Origin: Acetobacter sicerae
GTDB taxonomy: Bacteria > Pseudomonadota > Alphaproteobacteria > Acetobacterales > Acetobacteraceae
Assembly: GCF_011516765.1 (NCBI RefSeq)
Contig: NZ_JAAABN010000012.1
Coordinates: 1-64,000 of the forward strand
Direction of reading: 5' to 3'
Length of the DNA: 64,000 bases
Shown here: in pieces, positions 53,344 to 62,612 of the stretch
Position numbering within the stretch: the first letter of the stretch is position 1
Layout of the letters: every line of letters begins with the position of its first letter
Program-made: the position numbers and the translations under genes
Notes under the pieces: generated by a model
Database searches by the model: none
The model's input: only the letters and a program-made list of their open reading frames with translations
What the model was told of the DNA's origin: nothing

Positions 53344-54021
53344 ATGACCTTTTCCCTCGTTGCACGTTGTTCCCGTACCGGCCAGTTCGCAGTCGCCGTG
53401 TCCTCATCCTCGCCTGCCGTGGCCGCCCGCTGCGCTTTCGCGCGGGCCGGGGTAGGGGCGGTCACCACGCAGAACGTGACCGATCCACGCCTTGGTCCGT
53501 GGGCGCTCGATCTCATGCAGGCTGGCGCATCAGCAGGAGAGGCCCGTGACATCATCGCCCGCGCCTGCACGTTTCCCGCCTATCGTCAGATGACCCTGAT
53601 CGACAGGGAAGGCCGGACTGCTCTGTGGTCGGGCGAGAAATCCCTCGGAATCAACGCCAGCTCTGAAGGGGTCAACGTGGTTTCGGCGGGTAATCTTCTG
53701 GCTTCGGTGGAAGTGCCGGAAACCATCGTGCGAAACTTCGAGCAGTCGGGTTCGGGCATGGAGCTTGGACAGCGGGTCGTGCAGGCCATGCAGGCAGGTC
53801 TCCACGCGGGCGGAGAAGCCGGTCCCGTGCGCTCCGCCGGTATGCTGGTGGTTGACCGGGAAGCATGGCCGCTGGCCGATCTCCGGGTGGACTGGGAGGA
53901 TGATCCCATCGGGCGTCTGGCGACCCTATGGTCCGTCTGGAAACCGCAGATGCACGATTACGTCACCCGCTGCCTCAACCCCGAAGCGGCACCGTCTTAC
54001 GGCGTTCCCGGCGACGAATAA
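53344..54021 (+). CDS. DUF1028 family protein
   Basis: This 225-residue protein matches the DUF1028 family: MTFSLVARCSRTGQFAVAVSSSSPAVAARC and AGVGAVTTQNVTDPRLG at the N-terminus (an Ntn-hydrolase-like fold with no proven chemistry), with GNLLASVEV and PLADLRVDWEDDPIG later. It has no signal peptide. It starts the catabolic cassette and is followed at 114 bases by a flavin monooxygenase. In other genomes DUF1028 proteins accompany hydrolases and RidA proteins in nitrogen-compound degradation, which fits here. The reaction is unknown. Confidence 0.85.
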   Translation: MTFSLVARCSRTGQFAVAVSSSSPAVAARCAFARAGVGAVTTQNVTDPRLGPWALDLMQAGASAGEARDIIARACTFPAYRQMTLIDREGRTALWSGEKSLGINASSEGVNVVSAGNLLASVEVPETIVRNFEQSGSGMELGQRVVQAMQAGLHAGGEAGPVRSAGMLVVDREAWPLADLRVDWEDDPIGRLATLWSVWKPQMHDYVTRCLNPEAAPSYGVPGDE

Positions 54022-54135
54022 TCCCTTCGCCGTCTGAGGCGCGCCGCACCTCAAGCGGCTGCGCTGACGCTCTATTGTTTCGATATAAAAACATTATGCC
54101 GCACTCGGTTGCGGTCATGAATCAAGGAGACAGCC

Positions 54136-55395
54136 ATGTCTGTCGAGAAAACCGAAGTCCTGGTAGTGGGAGCCGGACAGGCCGGTATCGCCATGAGCGA
54201 GCATCTGCGCAGCTACGGCATCCCGCATGTCGTGCTGGAACGCAACCGGGTGGCGGAGCGCTGGCGCAGCTGCCGCTGGGATTCCCTCGTGGCGAACGGA
54301 CCGGCCTGGCATGACCGCTTTCCCGGTCTTGCTTTTCCCGAAGACGGCCCGGATGATTTTGTCCCCAAGGAAAGGGTGGCCGACTATCTCGCGGCTTACG
54401 CACAGAAGATCGAGGCTCCCGTCCGTTGTGGCGTGGAAGTCAGGGATGTGCGCCGCAAGCAGGGAGAGACCGGCTTTCATATCGAGACCTCCGAAGGCGC
54501 GATCGAAGCCGAATGTGTCGTGGCAGCCACAGGTCCTTTCCAGATTCCGGTCATCCCCTCGGTTGTGCCGGAGAGCGAGGGACTGACCCAGATTCACTCG
54601 TCCACTTACCGCAATCCGGACCAGATTCCCGAAGGTGCGGTCCTTGTCATCGGTGCGGGTTCCTCTGGCGCACAGATCGCCGAGGAACTGATGCGCAGTG
54701 GCCGGAAGGTCTATCTCTCGGTGGGCCCGCATGATCGTCCGCCCCGCAGCTATCGCGGTCGTGACTTCGTGTGGTGGCTGGGCGTTCTCAACAAATGGGA
54801 TGCGGAAGCCACGCCGGGCGTGGAGCACACGACCATTGCCGTCAGTGGCGCCAATGGTGGCCACACCATCGATTTCCGTCGTTTCGCCGCAGAGGGCATG
54901 ACCCTGCTCGGACGCACCGAAAATTTCGCGGATGGCAAACTGACTTTCGCTCCTGACCTCGCCGGGAACATTGCGAAAGGCGACGCCAACTATCTGTCCC
55001 TTCTTGGCGAGGCGGACGCCTATGTCACCCGCAACGGTCTGGACCTGCCGGAAGAACCATCGGCGCGTGATTTCCTGCCGGAGCCGGAATGCGTGAAGCA
55101 TCCCCTACTTGAGCTGGATCTGAAGGAAGCGGGCATCAGCACCATCATCTGGGCGACCGGCTTTGGTGTGGATTACAGCTGGCTGAAAGTGGAAGCGCTG
55201 GACGACAATGGTCGTCCTCACCACCAGCGCGGTGTTTCCTCCGAACCGGGCGTCTATTTCCTTGGTCTGCCCTGGCAGACACGGCGCGGTTCGTCCTTCA
55301 TCTGGGGCGTGTGGCATGACGCAAAATACGTCGCGGATCACATTGCCAAGCAGCGTAGCTACATGGCGTACCGTCCGGCAGATGGAGCGGCATGA
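54136..55395 (+). CDS. Flavin-containing (class B type) monooxygenase-like protein
   Basis: This 419-residue protein has two dinucleotide-binding motifs: VLVVGAGQAGIAMSEHL (FAD, about residues 9-25) and VLVIGAGSSGAQIAEEL (NADPH, about 171-187), with the intervening QIHSSTYRNPDQIP typical of flavin-containing monooxygenases. It probably hydroxylates a nitrogen-containing substrate using NADPH and O2. A good AGGAGA precedes the ATG. It lies between DUF1028 and RidA in the cassette; substrate unknown. Confidence 0.8.
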   Translation: MSVEKTEVLVVGAGQAGIAMSEHLRSYGIPHVVLERNRVAERWRSCRWDSLVANGPAWHDRFPGLAFPEDGPDDFVPKERVADYLAAYAQKIEAPVRCGVEVRDVRRKQGETGFHIETSEGAIEAECVVAATGPFQIPVIPSVVPESEGLTQIHSSTYRNPDQIPEGAVLVIGAGSSGAQIAEELMRSGRKVYLSVGPHDRPPRSYRGRDFVWWLGVLNKWDAEATPGVEHTTIAVSGANGGHTIDFRRFAAEGMTLLGRTENFADGKLTFAPDLAGNIAKGDANYLSLLGEADAYVTRNGLDLPEEPSARDFLPEPECVKHPLLELDLKEAGISTIIWATGFGVDYSWLKVEALDDNGRPHHQRGVSSEPGVYFLGLPWQTRRGSSFIWGVWHDAKYVADHIAKQRSYMAYRPADGAA

Positions 55396-55628
55396 GGACC
55401 GGTTGCCCTGATTGCCCCTTTCCCTGCTCCGGGTGGGACAGGGAATAATCAGATTAACTGAAGCAGAACGTCAGAAATAATTTCTTTTTCTGAAAGCCAA
55501 AATCGTTTCAAACTCGCAACAGGATCATGCGGGAAGATGGCAGGAAATTTTTCAGCGTTTCCATAGCCGCCAGCCAGTTCCCGTTGCGCAGGACCATCCG
55601 CACCAGCCCTTACAGGGAGACACAGACC

Positions 55629-56036
55629 ATGGCCCATACCCGCCTCCGTCCCTTCAACACGAAGGACACTTATCCCGAACAGGCGCTCGACAACGATCTC
55701 TGTCAGGCCGTCATCACGCGCAACACGATCTATCTGCGGGGACAGGTGCCGCAGGATCTCGACACACGCGAGAATGTCGGCGTGGGTGACCCGATCGCAC
55801 AGGCCGAGAAGGTGATGGACAACATCGAACTGCTGATGACCGAAGCCGGTGGCAAGCTGACCGATATCTGCAAGGTCACGGTCTATCTCACGGACATCCG
55901 CTACCGCGAGGCGACCTATCGTGTGCTGGGCCGTCGTCTCAAGGGCGTCTTTCCGGTTTTCACCGGCCTTGTGGTCGTAGCCCTCGCTCGTCCGGAATGG
56001 CTGATCGAGGTGGATGTCATCGCCGAACGCGAATGA
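55629..56036 (+). CDS. RidA/YjgF/UK114 family protein
   Basis: This 135-residue protein is of the RidA family (imine/enamine deaminase fold): FNTKDTYPEQALDN at the start, IYLRGQVPQDL, QAEKVMDNIELLMTEAGG and the final VVALARPEWLIEVDVIAERE. The conserved arginine near the C-terminus of true RidA (PxRxxVE) appears as ARPEWLIEVD, so the arginine position differs (Trp-Leu); it may belong to an Rid subfamily without deaminase activity. The start at 55629 (AGGGAGA upstream) is preferred over upstream frames. A strong terminator follows. Confidence 0.88.
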   Translation: MAHTRLRPFNTKDTYPEQALDNDLCQAVITRNTIYLRGQVPQDLDTRENVGVGDPIAQAEKVMDNIELLMTEAGGKLTDICKVTVYLTDIRYREATYRVLGRRLKGVFPVFTGLVVVALARPEWLIEVDVIAERE

Positions 56037-56048
56037 TCTGATCACACA

Positions 56049-56082
56049 CCCCGCCAGACCATAGGCGTCGGCGGGGTTTTTC
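56049..56082 (+). terminator. Rho-independent terminator after the RidA gene
   Basis: CCCCGCC (56049-56055) and GGCGGGG (56070-56076) form a perfect 7-bp stem followed by five T. It separates the first part of the cassette from the permease operon. Confidence 0.85.
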
Positions 56083-56164
56083 TGGCTCTCAATATTACGA
56101 TTTCGACACAAAATTCCCACGGACACGCTCCCGACGCCTGACGCCAGAGGAAGGAACCGCCCCC

Positions 56165-57589
56165 ATGACAGATGCTGCGACGGCACGAGGCCCAGAGTCA
56201 CGGGGCCCAGAGTCACGAGGCCCTGAGGCCCATACCATTTACCAGATCCCGCTCGACCAGCGGCACGGACGCCCGCGTGATCTGTTCACCGTGTGGTTCG
56301 GCTCCAACATCATGATGCTGACCATCATCACCGGCGCGCTGGCCACCACCGTATTCGGCCTGCCGTTCTGGCCGGCCCTGCTCTCGGCGGTGCTGGGCAA
56401 CATGATCGGCGGCCTGTTCATGGCGCTTCACGCCGCACAGGGACCGCAGCTTGGCGTGCCGCAGATGGTGCAGACACGCGGCCAGTTTGGCTCCATGGGG
56501 GCGATGGCGGTCATCTGCCTCGTGGTGGTGATGTATGTCGGCTTCTTCGCCTCCAACCTCGTGCTGGGCGGTGAGTCCCTGCATACGGTGGTGACGTTCC
56601 TGCCCGAAAAGGCCTGTGTCGTCCTGCTTGGCCTCGTCAGCCTTGTGGCCACGATCTACGGCCATGACCTGATTCACGCCTACACCCGGCTGATGACGGT
56701 GGTGTCCGGCATCGCTCTGGCGCTGTGTTTCGTGTGGATCCTCTGCGTGAACGGCGTTTCATCCGCAACGCTGTCGCACGGCACGTTCACCATGTCAGGC
56801 TTCCTTGGCGGCCTGTCCACGGCGGCGCTCTGGCAGATCGCCTACGCGCCCTACGTTTCGGACTATTCGCGCTATCTGCCGCCCGGCACCGGAAGCCGTC
56901 AGGCGTTCATGGCCAGCTACTGGGGCTGTGTGCTCGGCTCGGTCTTTCCCATGATTCTCGGTGGTCTGCTCGGCGTGATCGCAGGAGGCGGCGATGTGGT
57001 GGCCACGCTGACCACACAGGTCGGTCCGCTGGCGCTGTTCATCGTGCCCGTGCTGTCGCTGGGCATCGCGTCCACCAATGCGATGAACCTCTACTGCGGC
57101 GCGCTCTCGGCCATCACGGTCGTGCAGACCATTATTCCATCATGGAAGGCGACGCATGTGGGACGTGCGGGCACGGCGATCGTTCTGGCCAGTCTTTCGC
57201 TGCTGATCGCTCTGGGTGCGGAAGCAAACTTCATGGAAGAATATACCAACTTCATTCTTCTGCTGCTCTACGTGATGGTGCCGTGGACCGCCATCAACCT
57301 CGCCGACTTCTATCTGATCCGGCATGGCGAGTATGACGTTCCTTCCTTCTTCCGCGCCGATGGCGGCATCTATGGCCGCTACTGCTGGCCCGCGCTGATC
57401 GCCTACGTCTTCGGCATTCTGATCCAGATCCCCTTTGTCTCGAACGGTCTCTACACCGGTCCTGTCGCAAACATGCTGGGCGGCGCTGATATTTCGTGGA
57501 TCGTGGGACTGATTGTCGTGACAGTGTTCTATGTCTGGATGATGCGCAACGAGCGTCACGCCCAGCCTGTCATGAGTGGAGCTGACTGA
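56165..57589 (+). CDS. NCS1-family cytosine/purine/allantoin-type permease
   Basis: This 474-residue inner-membrane sodium/proton symporter has twelve helices of the CodB/NCS1 type: DLFTVWFGSNIMMLTI in helix 1, a QMVQTRGQFGSMGA loop, then IAYAPYVSDYSRYLP, and YTNFILLLLYVMVPWTAINLADFYL. The family carries cytosine, allantoin, hydantoins or other nitrogen heterocycles. The N-terminal tail carries three copies of a pentapeptide (RGPES type) made by a 15-bp repeat. The stop overlaps the GMC gene start (ATGA). The substrate is not resolved. Confidence 0.9.
   Translation: MTDAATARGPESRGPESRGPEAHTIYQIPLDQRHGRPRDLFTVWFGSNIMMLTIITGALATTVFGLPFWPALLSAVLGNMIGGLFMALHAAQGPQLGVPQMVQTRGQFGSMGAMAVICLVVVMYVGFFASNLVLGGESLHTVVTFLPEKACVVLLGLVSLVATIYGHDLIHAYTRLMTVVSGIALALCFVWILCVNGVSSATLSHGTFTMSGFLGGLSTAALWQIAYAPYVSDYSRYLPPGTGSRQAFMASYWGCVLGSVFPMILGGLLGVIAGGGDVVATLTTQVGPLALFIVPVLSLGIASTNAMNLYCGALSAITVVQTIIPSWKATHVGRAGTAIVLASLSLLIALGAEANFMEEYTNFILLLLYVMVPWTAINLADFYLIRHGEYDVPSFFRADGGIYGRYCWPALIAYVFGILIQIPFVSNGLYTGPVANMLGGADISWIVGLIVVTVFYVWMMRNERHAQPVMSGAD
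56186..56230 (+). repeat. 15-bp tandem repeat in the permease N-terminus
   Basis: Three adjacent 15-base units (56186-56200, 56201-56215, 56216-56230), the first two nearly identical and the third diverged, encode a repeated Arg-Gly-Pro-Glu-Ser/Ala. Slippage could vary the cytoplasmic tail without breaking the frame. Confidence 0.85.
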
Positions 57590-59202
57590 TGACCGCACAG
57601 AACGATTTCCCAACAGACTACGACTTCATCGTTGTGGGTGGCGGCGCGGCGGGCTGTGTGCTCGCCAACCGGCTGAGCGCACGCAGCACTCTGCGTGTGG
57701 CGCTGCTGGAAGCGGGCGGTCCTGACAACACGCCGCGTATCCATGTGCCCGCGGGGACCATCTCGCTCTACAAAAGTCGGAAATATACCTACCAGTATTA
57801 CTCCACACCGCAGACGCATCTCGACAACCGTCGCGTTCATGTGCCGCGTGGCCGGATGCTGGGCGGCTCTTCCTCAATGAACAGCATGATCTACATCCGC
57901 GGCGCTCGCTCGGATTATGACGGCTGGGAAGCGATGGGCTGCACCGGCTGGGGCTATGACTCGGTGCTGAAATACTTCATGCGCGAGGAAGACAACCGCC
58001 TTCATCAGGACCCGCATTTTCACGGCACTGGCGGTGAACTGATGGTGGATCAGCCGCGTGATCCGCTGGATGTGTCGCGTCTGTTCATCAGGGCGGCCGA
58101 AGAAGTCGGCCTGAAAGAGAACACCGACTTCAACGGAGCTCGGCTTGAGGGCGTGGGCGTCTATGACGTCACGCAGAAGGATGGAAAACGTCTCAGCGCC
58201 TATCGCGCTTTTGTCGCGCCTGTGCGGTCGCGTCCGAACCTGCATGTCCTGACCGGCTGTCGCGTGGTCTCGCTCGTGACTGATGGGCGGGAGGTGCAGG
58301 GTGTCACCGTGGAGCGCAACGGACAGTTCCATGTCCTGCGCGCGCATCGGGAGACCATTCTGTCAGCCGGGGCTATCGGCTCGCCGCATCTGCTGATGTC
58401 GTCTGGCATCGGTCATGCGAAGGAACTGCTACGGTCTGGTGTGCCTGTCGTGGCGGACCTGCCGGAAGTGGGCCGCAACCTTCAGGATCATATCGACGGA
58501 CTGGTGACCATCCGCTCGGATTCATCCACGACGCTCGGTTTCTCACGGGCTTCGCTCGGCTCAGTGCTGCCCGCACCTTTGCAATTTCTGTTGCGGGGCA
58601 AGGGCTGGCTGACCACCAACTACGTGGAAGCCGGCGGTTTCGCCTCCACCCGCTATGCCGAAGGCGTGCCGGATGTGCAGTTCCACTTCGTGCCGGGCTA
58701 TCGCAGTCATCGGGGACGGCTGTTCGAATGGGGGCACGGTTTTGCGCTGCACACCTGCGTGCTGCGTCCCCAGAGCCGGGGCAGCATCCGCCTGACACAG
58801 GACGGCAGCCGCAATCCGGAGATCGACTTCAATTTCCTCTCCGACGAACGCGATGCGCTCGTGCTGCTGGAAGGGGTGAAGCTTGCGCGCCGTATTCTGC
58901 GGGCCTCTCCGTTCGACGCCATTCGGGGCAAGGAAATGGCGCCGACCGCCGATCTCGAAACAGACGCGCAACTGATGGACTATCTCCGTGCTTCCGCCAG
59001 CACCGTGTTTCATCCTTCAGGCACCTGTCGCATGGGATCGGATGCGGACAGCGTGGTCACGCCGGAACTGAAGGTGCGTGGTCTGAAAGGACTGCGTGTG
59101 GCCGATACGTCCATCATGCCCACGCTCATCAGCGGCAACACCAATGCGCCGACGATGATGATCGGGGACAAGGCCTCTGACATGATCCTTTCGGAGCTCT
59201 GA
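57589..59202 (+). CDS. GMC-family FAD oxidoreductase (choline dehydrogenase-like)
   Basis: This 537-residue flavoprotein has the ADP-binding motif FIVVGGGAAGCVLANRL, GMC signature 1 (GRMLGGSSSMNSMIYIRG, about residues 88-105), signature 2 (GAIGSPHLLMSSGIG, about 260) and the active-site histidine in FHPSGTCRMG near residue 475, with a GNTNAPTMMIGDKASDMI C-terminus. The family oxidises alcohols to aldehydes or ketones. It has no signal peptide, so it probably acts in the cytoplasm. It overlaps the permease gene by 1 base and is 1 base from the deacylase gene. Confidence 0.92.
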   Translation: MTAQNDFPTDYDFIVVGGGAAGCVLANRLSARSTLRVALLEAGGPDNTPRIHVPAGTISLYKSRKYTYQYYSTPQTHLDNRRVHVPRGRMLGGSSSMNSMIYIRGARSDYDGWEAMGCTGWGYDSVLKYFMREEDNRLHQDPHFHGTGGELMVDQPRDPLDVSRLFIRAAEEVGLKENTDFNGARLEGVGVYDVTQKDGKRLSAYRAFVAPVRSRPNLHVLTGCRVVSLVTDGREVQGVTVERNGQFHVLRAHRETILSAGAIGSPHLLMSSGIGHAKELLRSGVPVVADLPEVGRNLQDHIDGLVTIRSDSSTTLGFSRASLGSVLPAPLQFLLRGKGWLTTNYVEAGGFASTRYAEGVPDVQFHFVPGYRSHRGRLFEWGHGFALHTCVLRPQSRGSIRLTQDGSRNPEIDFNFLSDERDALVLLEGVKLARRILRASPFDAIRGKEMAPTADLETDAQLMDYLRASASTVFHPSGTCRMGSDADSVVTPELKVRGLKGLRVADTSIMPTLISGNTNAPTMMIGDKASDMILSEL

Positions 59203-59203
59203 C

Positions 59204-60364
59204 ATGACCAGTCCGTCCGATCTCTCCGTCCGCGAAATTCTGGAGAGGCTGATTGCGTTCCCTACGCTCTGTCGCACGGAAAATGCGGAACTGATCGACT
59301 GGACCGAAGCCTTTCTGCGCGACCTCGGGGCACGGTGCCACCGTGTGCTCGGCAGGGAGGCCGGACGCTTCAATCTGTTCGCCAGCATCGGGCCGGATAC
59401 GCCGGACGGCATCGTGCTGTCGGCTCACAGCGACGTGGTGCCGGTGGAGGGGCAGCCCTGGACGACTGATCCTTTTGCCCTGACCGAACGGGATGGAAAG
59501 CTTTACGGACGTGGCAGCAGCGACATGAAAGGGTTTGTCGCCTGCATGCTGGTCGCGGCGCGTTATGCCGCCAGCAAATCCGAACTGCGCGCGCCTTTGC
59601 ATCTGGCCATTTCCCATGACGAGGAAATTGGCTGCGTCGGCGTGCATTCGATGCTGCGCGATCTGGTGACCCGAGGTTTTCAGGCGCGCGGCTGCGTCAT
59701 CGGTGAACCGACGGGCCTGCGGGCTGTGTCCGGTCACAAGGGCAAGCTTGCGGCTCGCATTGTCTGTCATGGGCTGGCGGCGCATTCCGCCAATCCGGCT
59801 CGTGGCTGCAACGCCATCGGTCTGGCGACGGATATGGTGAAAGTCATTGAATACCTGCAGGAAGAGCTGAAAGAGACCGGTAATCACGACGACCATTATG
59901 AAGTGCCATTCAGCACGATACAGGTCGGACTGATCCGGGGTGGTGTGGCGCTCAACATCGTGCCGGATCTGTGCGAGGTCCAGTTCGAGATGCGTCTGCT
60001 GCCCGGTGTTGATCCGAAGTCTCTGCTTGACCGGCTGCGGCTGGAAGCGGATCGACTGTGCGCGGAACGGCCCCACGCCCGCATCGAGATCGAGACCCTT
60101 AACACTTACCCCGGTCTGCATACGCCCGACGGTTCTGCCTTCCTGCACGAAATCATGCGGATTACGGGCGACAATGCGCCTTCACGCATCGGTTTTGGAA
60201 CGGAAGGCGGCCTGTTCAGCGAATATCTGGACATGCCGGTCGTAGTCTGCGGCCCTGGCTCCATCGACCGTGCCCACAAGGCGGATGAGTTCATCCTGCC
60301 AGAAGAGTTGCAGGCGGGTGTGCGGTTTGTAGAGCAGGTTGTGGATATGCTGGAGCGTCCCTGA
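59204..60364 (+). CDS. M20 metallopeptidase, acetylornithine deacetylase-like
   Basis: This 386-residue enzyme of the ArgE/DapE family has LSAHSDVVP (metal His and catalytic Asp), YGRGSSDMKGF (bridging Asp), the SHDEEIGCVG general base/metal Glu, and GEPTGL, followed by the dimerisation domain. It hydrolyses an N-acyl amino acid or ureido-type amide. The clustering with a permease and GMC oxidase argues against routine arginine biosynthesis. It likely performs a hydrolytic step in the cassette's pathway. There is a 1-base gap to the upstream gene. Confidence 0.9.
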   Translation: MTSPSDLSVREILERLIAFPTLCRTENAELIDWTEAFLRDLGARCHRVLGREAGRFNLFASIGPDTPDGIVLSAHSDVVPVEGQPWTTDPFALTERDGKLYGRGSSDMKGFVACMLVAARYAASKSELRAPLHLAISHDEEIGCVGVHSMLRDLVTRGFQARGCVIGEPTGLRAVSGHKGKLAARIVCHGLAAHSANPARGCNAIGLATDMVKVIEYLQEELKETGNHDDHYEVPFSTIQVGLIRGGVALNIVPDLCEVQFEMRLLPGVDPKSLLDRLRLEADRLCAERPHARIEIETLNTYPGLHTPDGSAFLHEIMRITGDNAPSRIGFGTEGGLFSEYLDMPVVVCGPGSIDRAHKADEFILPEELQAGVRFVEQVVDMLERP

Positions 60365-60767
60365 AAGAATCATTGTAGAGAATGAGAAAAGCAGGTGTCG
60401 TTATCCAGAACGTAATTCTCTTCCCGGAGCCAACGGTAATTTCCTCAATAGGATGTATCATGATGACAGCAAAGTCAGGAAGCGAATACAGTTCCATCCC
60501 ATAAGTCGTGTAGCGTTTCCATTTCGAGCAGTTTCCGGACCTCGGTCCTGAATGGAATCCAGAGAAGTTCATTCATCGTTTGGAAGTTATTTGTTCTGAT
60601 TGTGGAGGGACGTAGGCGATTACCTGCAAGTTGTTTCGTGGAGACCATTGATGAATAGTGATGTAACATCACTCTGGTTTCAAAATTTATTTCATCATGA
60701 TTCCTGATAAGATACTGCTACTTCAGCATAGCGGACGCTCTCCGCCATCTCCGAGGAGTTGCCCAGA
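60365..60767. other. Intergenic region upstream of the LysR gene
   Basis: This 403-base gap contains no recognisable gene. A minus-strand frame at 60475-60672 has no family resemblance. The region is slightly AT-rich and should hold the promoter of the LysR gene. Confidence 0.4.
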
Positions 60768-61685
60768 GTGAAATTCTCCCTGCGACAGATTGAATATTTC
60801 GTCGCCACGGCTGAAACGGGGTCCATCGTGCAGGCGTCCCGTCAGGTACCGATTTCACAGCCAGCCATCTCGGCAGCCATCGCCCATCTGGAAAGCGTGT
60901 TCGGCGTTTCGCTTTTCATCCGCCATCACGCGCAGGGGCTGTCCCTCACGCCGGAAGGCCGCATGGTGTTGCAGGAAGCCCGGGAGCTTCTCTCTCAGGC
61001 GCAGGAACTGGGCAGTTCGCTCAACGGTATGCTGGGACGGGTGCAGGGCGAGGTCACCGTTGGCTGCATGACCACGCTCTTTCCTCTGCTGGCGCCCGAT
61101 CTGATACAGAATTTTTCTGCGACGTACCCGGAAGCCCGTTTGCGTGTCATTGCCGGTCATCATGAGGAACTGACAGCGAAACTGCGTGATGGAGAGGTCT
61201 CGGTCATGATCGGCTACAACATGCCCATGCCGCAGTTGATCAGCTTTCAGCCGCTTTCCGCTCTTCCGCCTTACGTGTTCACTTCGGTCGATCATCCTCT
61301 CGCAAAAGCGGGATGTGTCCGGCTGGCGGACCTCGTGGATGAACCGTTTCTTCTGCTGGATCTGCCTTTCTCGCGGGATTACTTTCTGCAGCTCTTTTCT
61401 TCAGCCGGTGTGGCTCCCCGCATTGCAGGCCATTATCCCAGCATGGATGTGATCCGCAGTCTGGCCGCGCGGGGTGTGGGCTTCGGACTGGGAAACGCCC
61501 GTCCGCGCAATCAGAACGCTCTTGATGGCAAACCACTGGCTTATCTGGGTCTTGAAGATGAGTGCGCGCCACTGGTCTACGGGCTTTTTACCGTCACCGG
61601 TCAGCGTATTCCGCTACGGGTTTCGGCGTTTCTGGATATGTGCGTCGAGACCCTTTCCAACAAGAATCTGCCTGGCACGATCTGA
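60768..61685 (+). CDS. LysR-family transcriptional regulator (co-oriented with the cassette)
   Basis: This 305-residue regulator starts at GTG 60768 (AGGAG 9 bases upstream), which gives the standard LysR N-terminus FSLRQIEYFVATAETGSIVQAS. A TTG at 60759 is less likely. It has a helix-turn-helix (residues 2-60) and an effector domain. The effector domain probably responds to the substrate of the adjacent cassette. Unlike most LysR genes it is co-oriented with its likely targets rather than divergent. Confidence 0.9.
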   Translation: MKFSLRQIEYFVATAETGSIVQASRQVPISQPAISAAIAHLESVFGVSLFIRHHAQGLSLTPEGRMVLQEARELLSQAQELGSSLNGMLGRVQGEVTVGCMTTLFPLLAPDLIQNFSATYPEARLRVIAGHHEELTAKLRDGEVSVMIGYNMPMPQLISFQPLSALPPYVFTSVDHPLAKAGCVRLADLVDEPFLLLDLPFSRDYFLQLFSSAGVAPRIAGHYPSMDVIRSLAARGVGFGLGNARPRNQNALDGKPLAYLGLEDECAPLVYGLFTVTGQRIPLRVSAFLDMCVETLSNKNLPGTI

Positions 61686-61853
61686 ACTTCTCTGCGTTTA
61701 AGGGCAGGGATACTGGCAGTCACCTCAATATCTGGATGCTGGCTGCTTTGTGTGTCAGTTCGCCGGGCGTATGAGAGGAAGCAGTAAAAAGCCCTAATTT
61801 TTTAAAGACTTTAAAAATCGTGTGGCGCTGCCATGCAGCATTTGGCGTCCAAT

Positions 61854-62612
61854 TCAGAACTGGATCATCTGATCGAGAAACGCCCGTGCGCGCTCCGTGC
61901 GCGGTGCCGTAAAAAACTCCTGTGGCGGTGCAACTTCGAGAATGCTGCCCTTGTCCATGAACACGATGCGATCCGCAATGCGACGGGCAAAGCCCATTTC
62001 ATGCGTCACGCAGATCGTCGTGATCTGCTGGGCGGCAAGATCTTCCATGATGGCGACAACCCCGGAAATGGCTTCCGGGTCGAGAGCGGCAGTAGGCTCA
62101 TCAAACAGGATAATCTCGGGATTCATGCTTAGCGCACGGGCGATGGCGACGCGTTGCTGCTGGCCACCGGAAAGCTGGATCGGATATTTCCCCGCCTGCT
62201 CGCCAATACCTACCTGCGCCAGATAACGCCGCGCCTCTTCTTCCGCCTGCTCCCGGGGAGTGCCCCGAACCAAACGCGGCGCAAGCGTGCAGTTATCGAG
62301 CACTGTCAGATGTGGAAAGAGATTATAGTTCTGGAATACCATTCCCACACGACCACGCAGCGTGGCGAGGTCCGTCCTGTCATCGATGACCTGTCCGTCG
62401 ATCATCAGCGTGCCGCTGTCGTGAGGTTCAATGCGGTTGAAGCATCGGATGAAAGTCGATTTTCCCGAACCTGAAGGGCCAAGAACAACAATCTTCTCAC
62501 CTTTGTCGATGTCGAGACTCAGGCGATCAAGCGCAAGAAATTCACCATAAAACTTGTTGAGATTGCGGATGGAGATCCGGATGTCCGGATTGGGTGCGGT
62601 GTCACTGACCAT
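61854..62612 (-). CDS. Amino-acid-type ABC transporter ATP-binding protein
   Basis: This protein of about 253 residues is of the GlnQ/HisP type: Walker [25 protein letters not shown] signature, Walker [15 protein letters not shown]-loop [15 protein letters not shown] start at 62612 is preferred over 62657 because it gives the usual length and overlaps the permease stop by 11 bases. With the fused binding protein-permease upstream it forms a polar amino-acid importer. Confidence 0.92.
   Translation of the reverse strand: MVSDTAPNPDIRISIRNLNKFYGEFLALDRLSLDIDKGEKIVVLGPSGSGKSTFIRCFNRIEPHDSGTLMIDGQVIDDRTDLATLRGRVGMVFQNYNLFPHLTVLDNCTLAPRLVRGTPREQAEEEARRYLAQVGIGEQAGKYPIQLSGGQQQRVAIARALSMNPEIILFDEPTAALDPEAISGVVAIMEDLAAQQITTICVTHEMGFARRIADRIVFMDKGSILEVAPPQEFFTAPRTERARAFLDQMIQF

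Noticed and set aside
60475..60672. Minus-strand frame of 65 codons before the LysR gene
   Set aside because: No family recognised and no context supporting expression.
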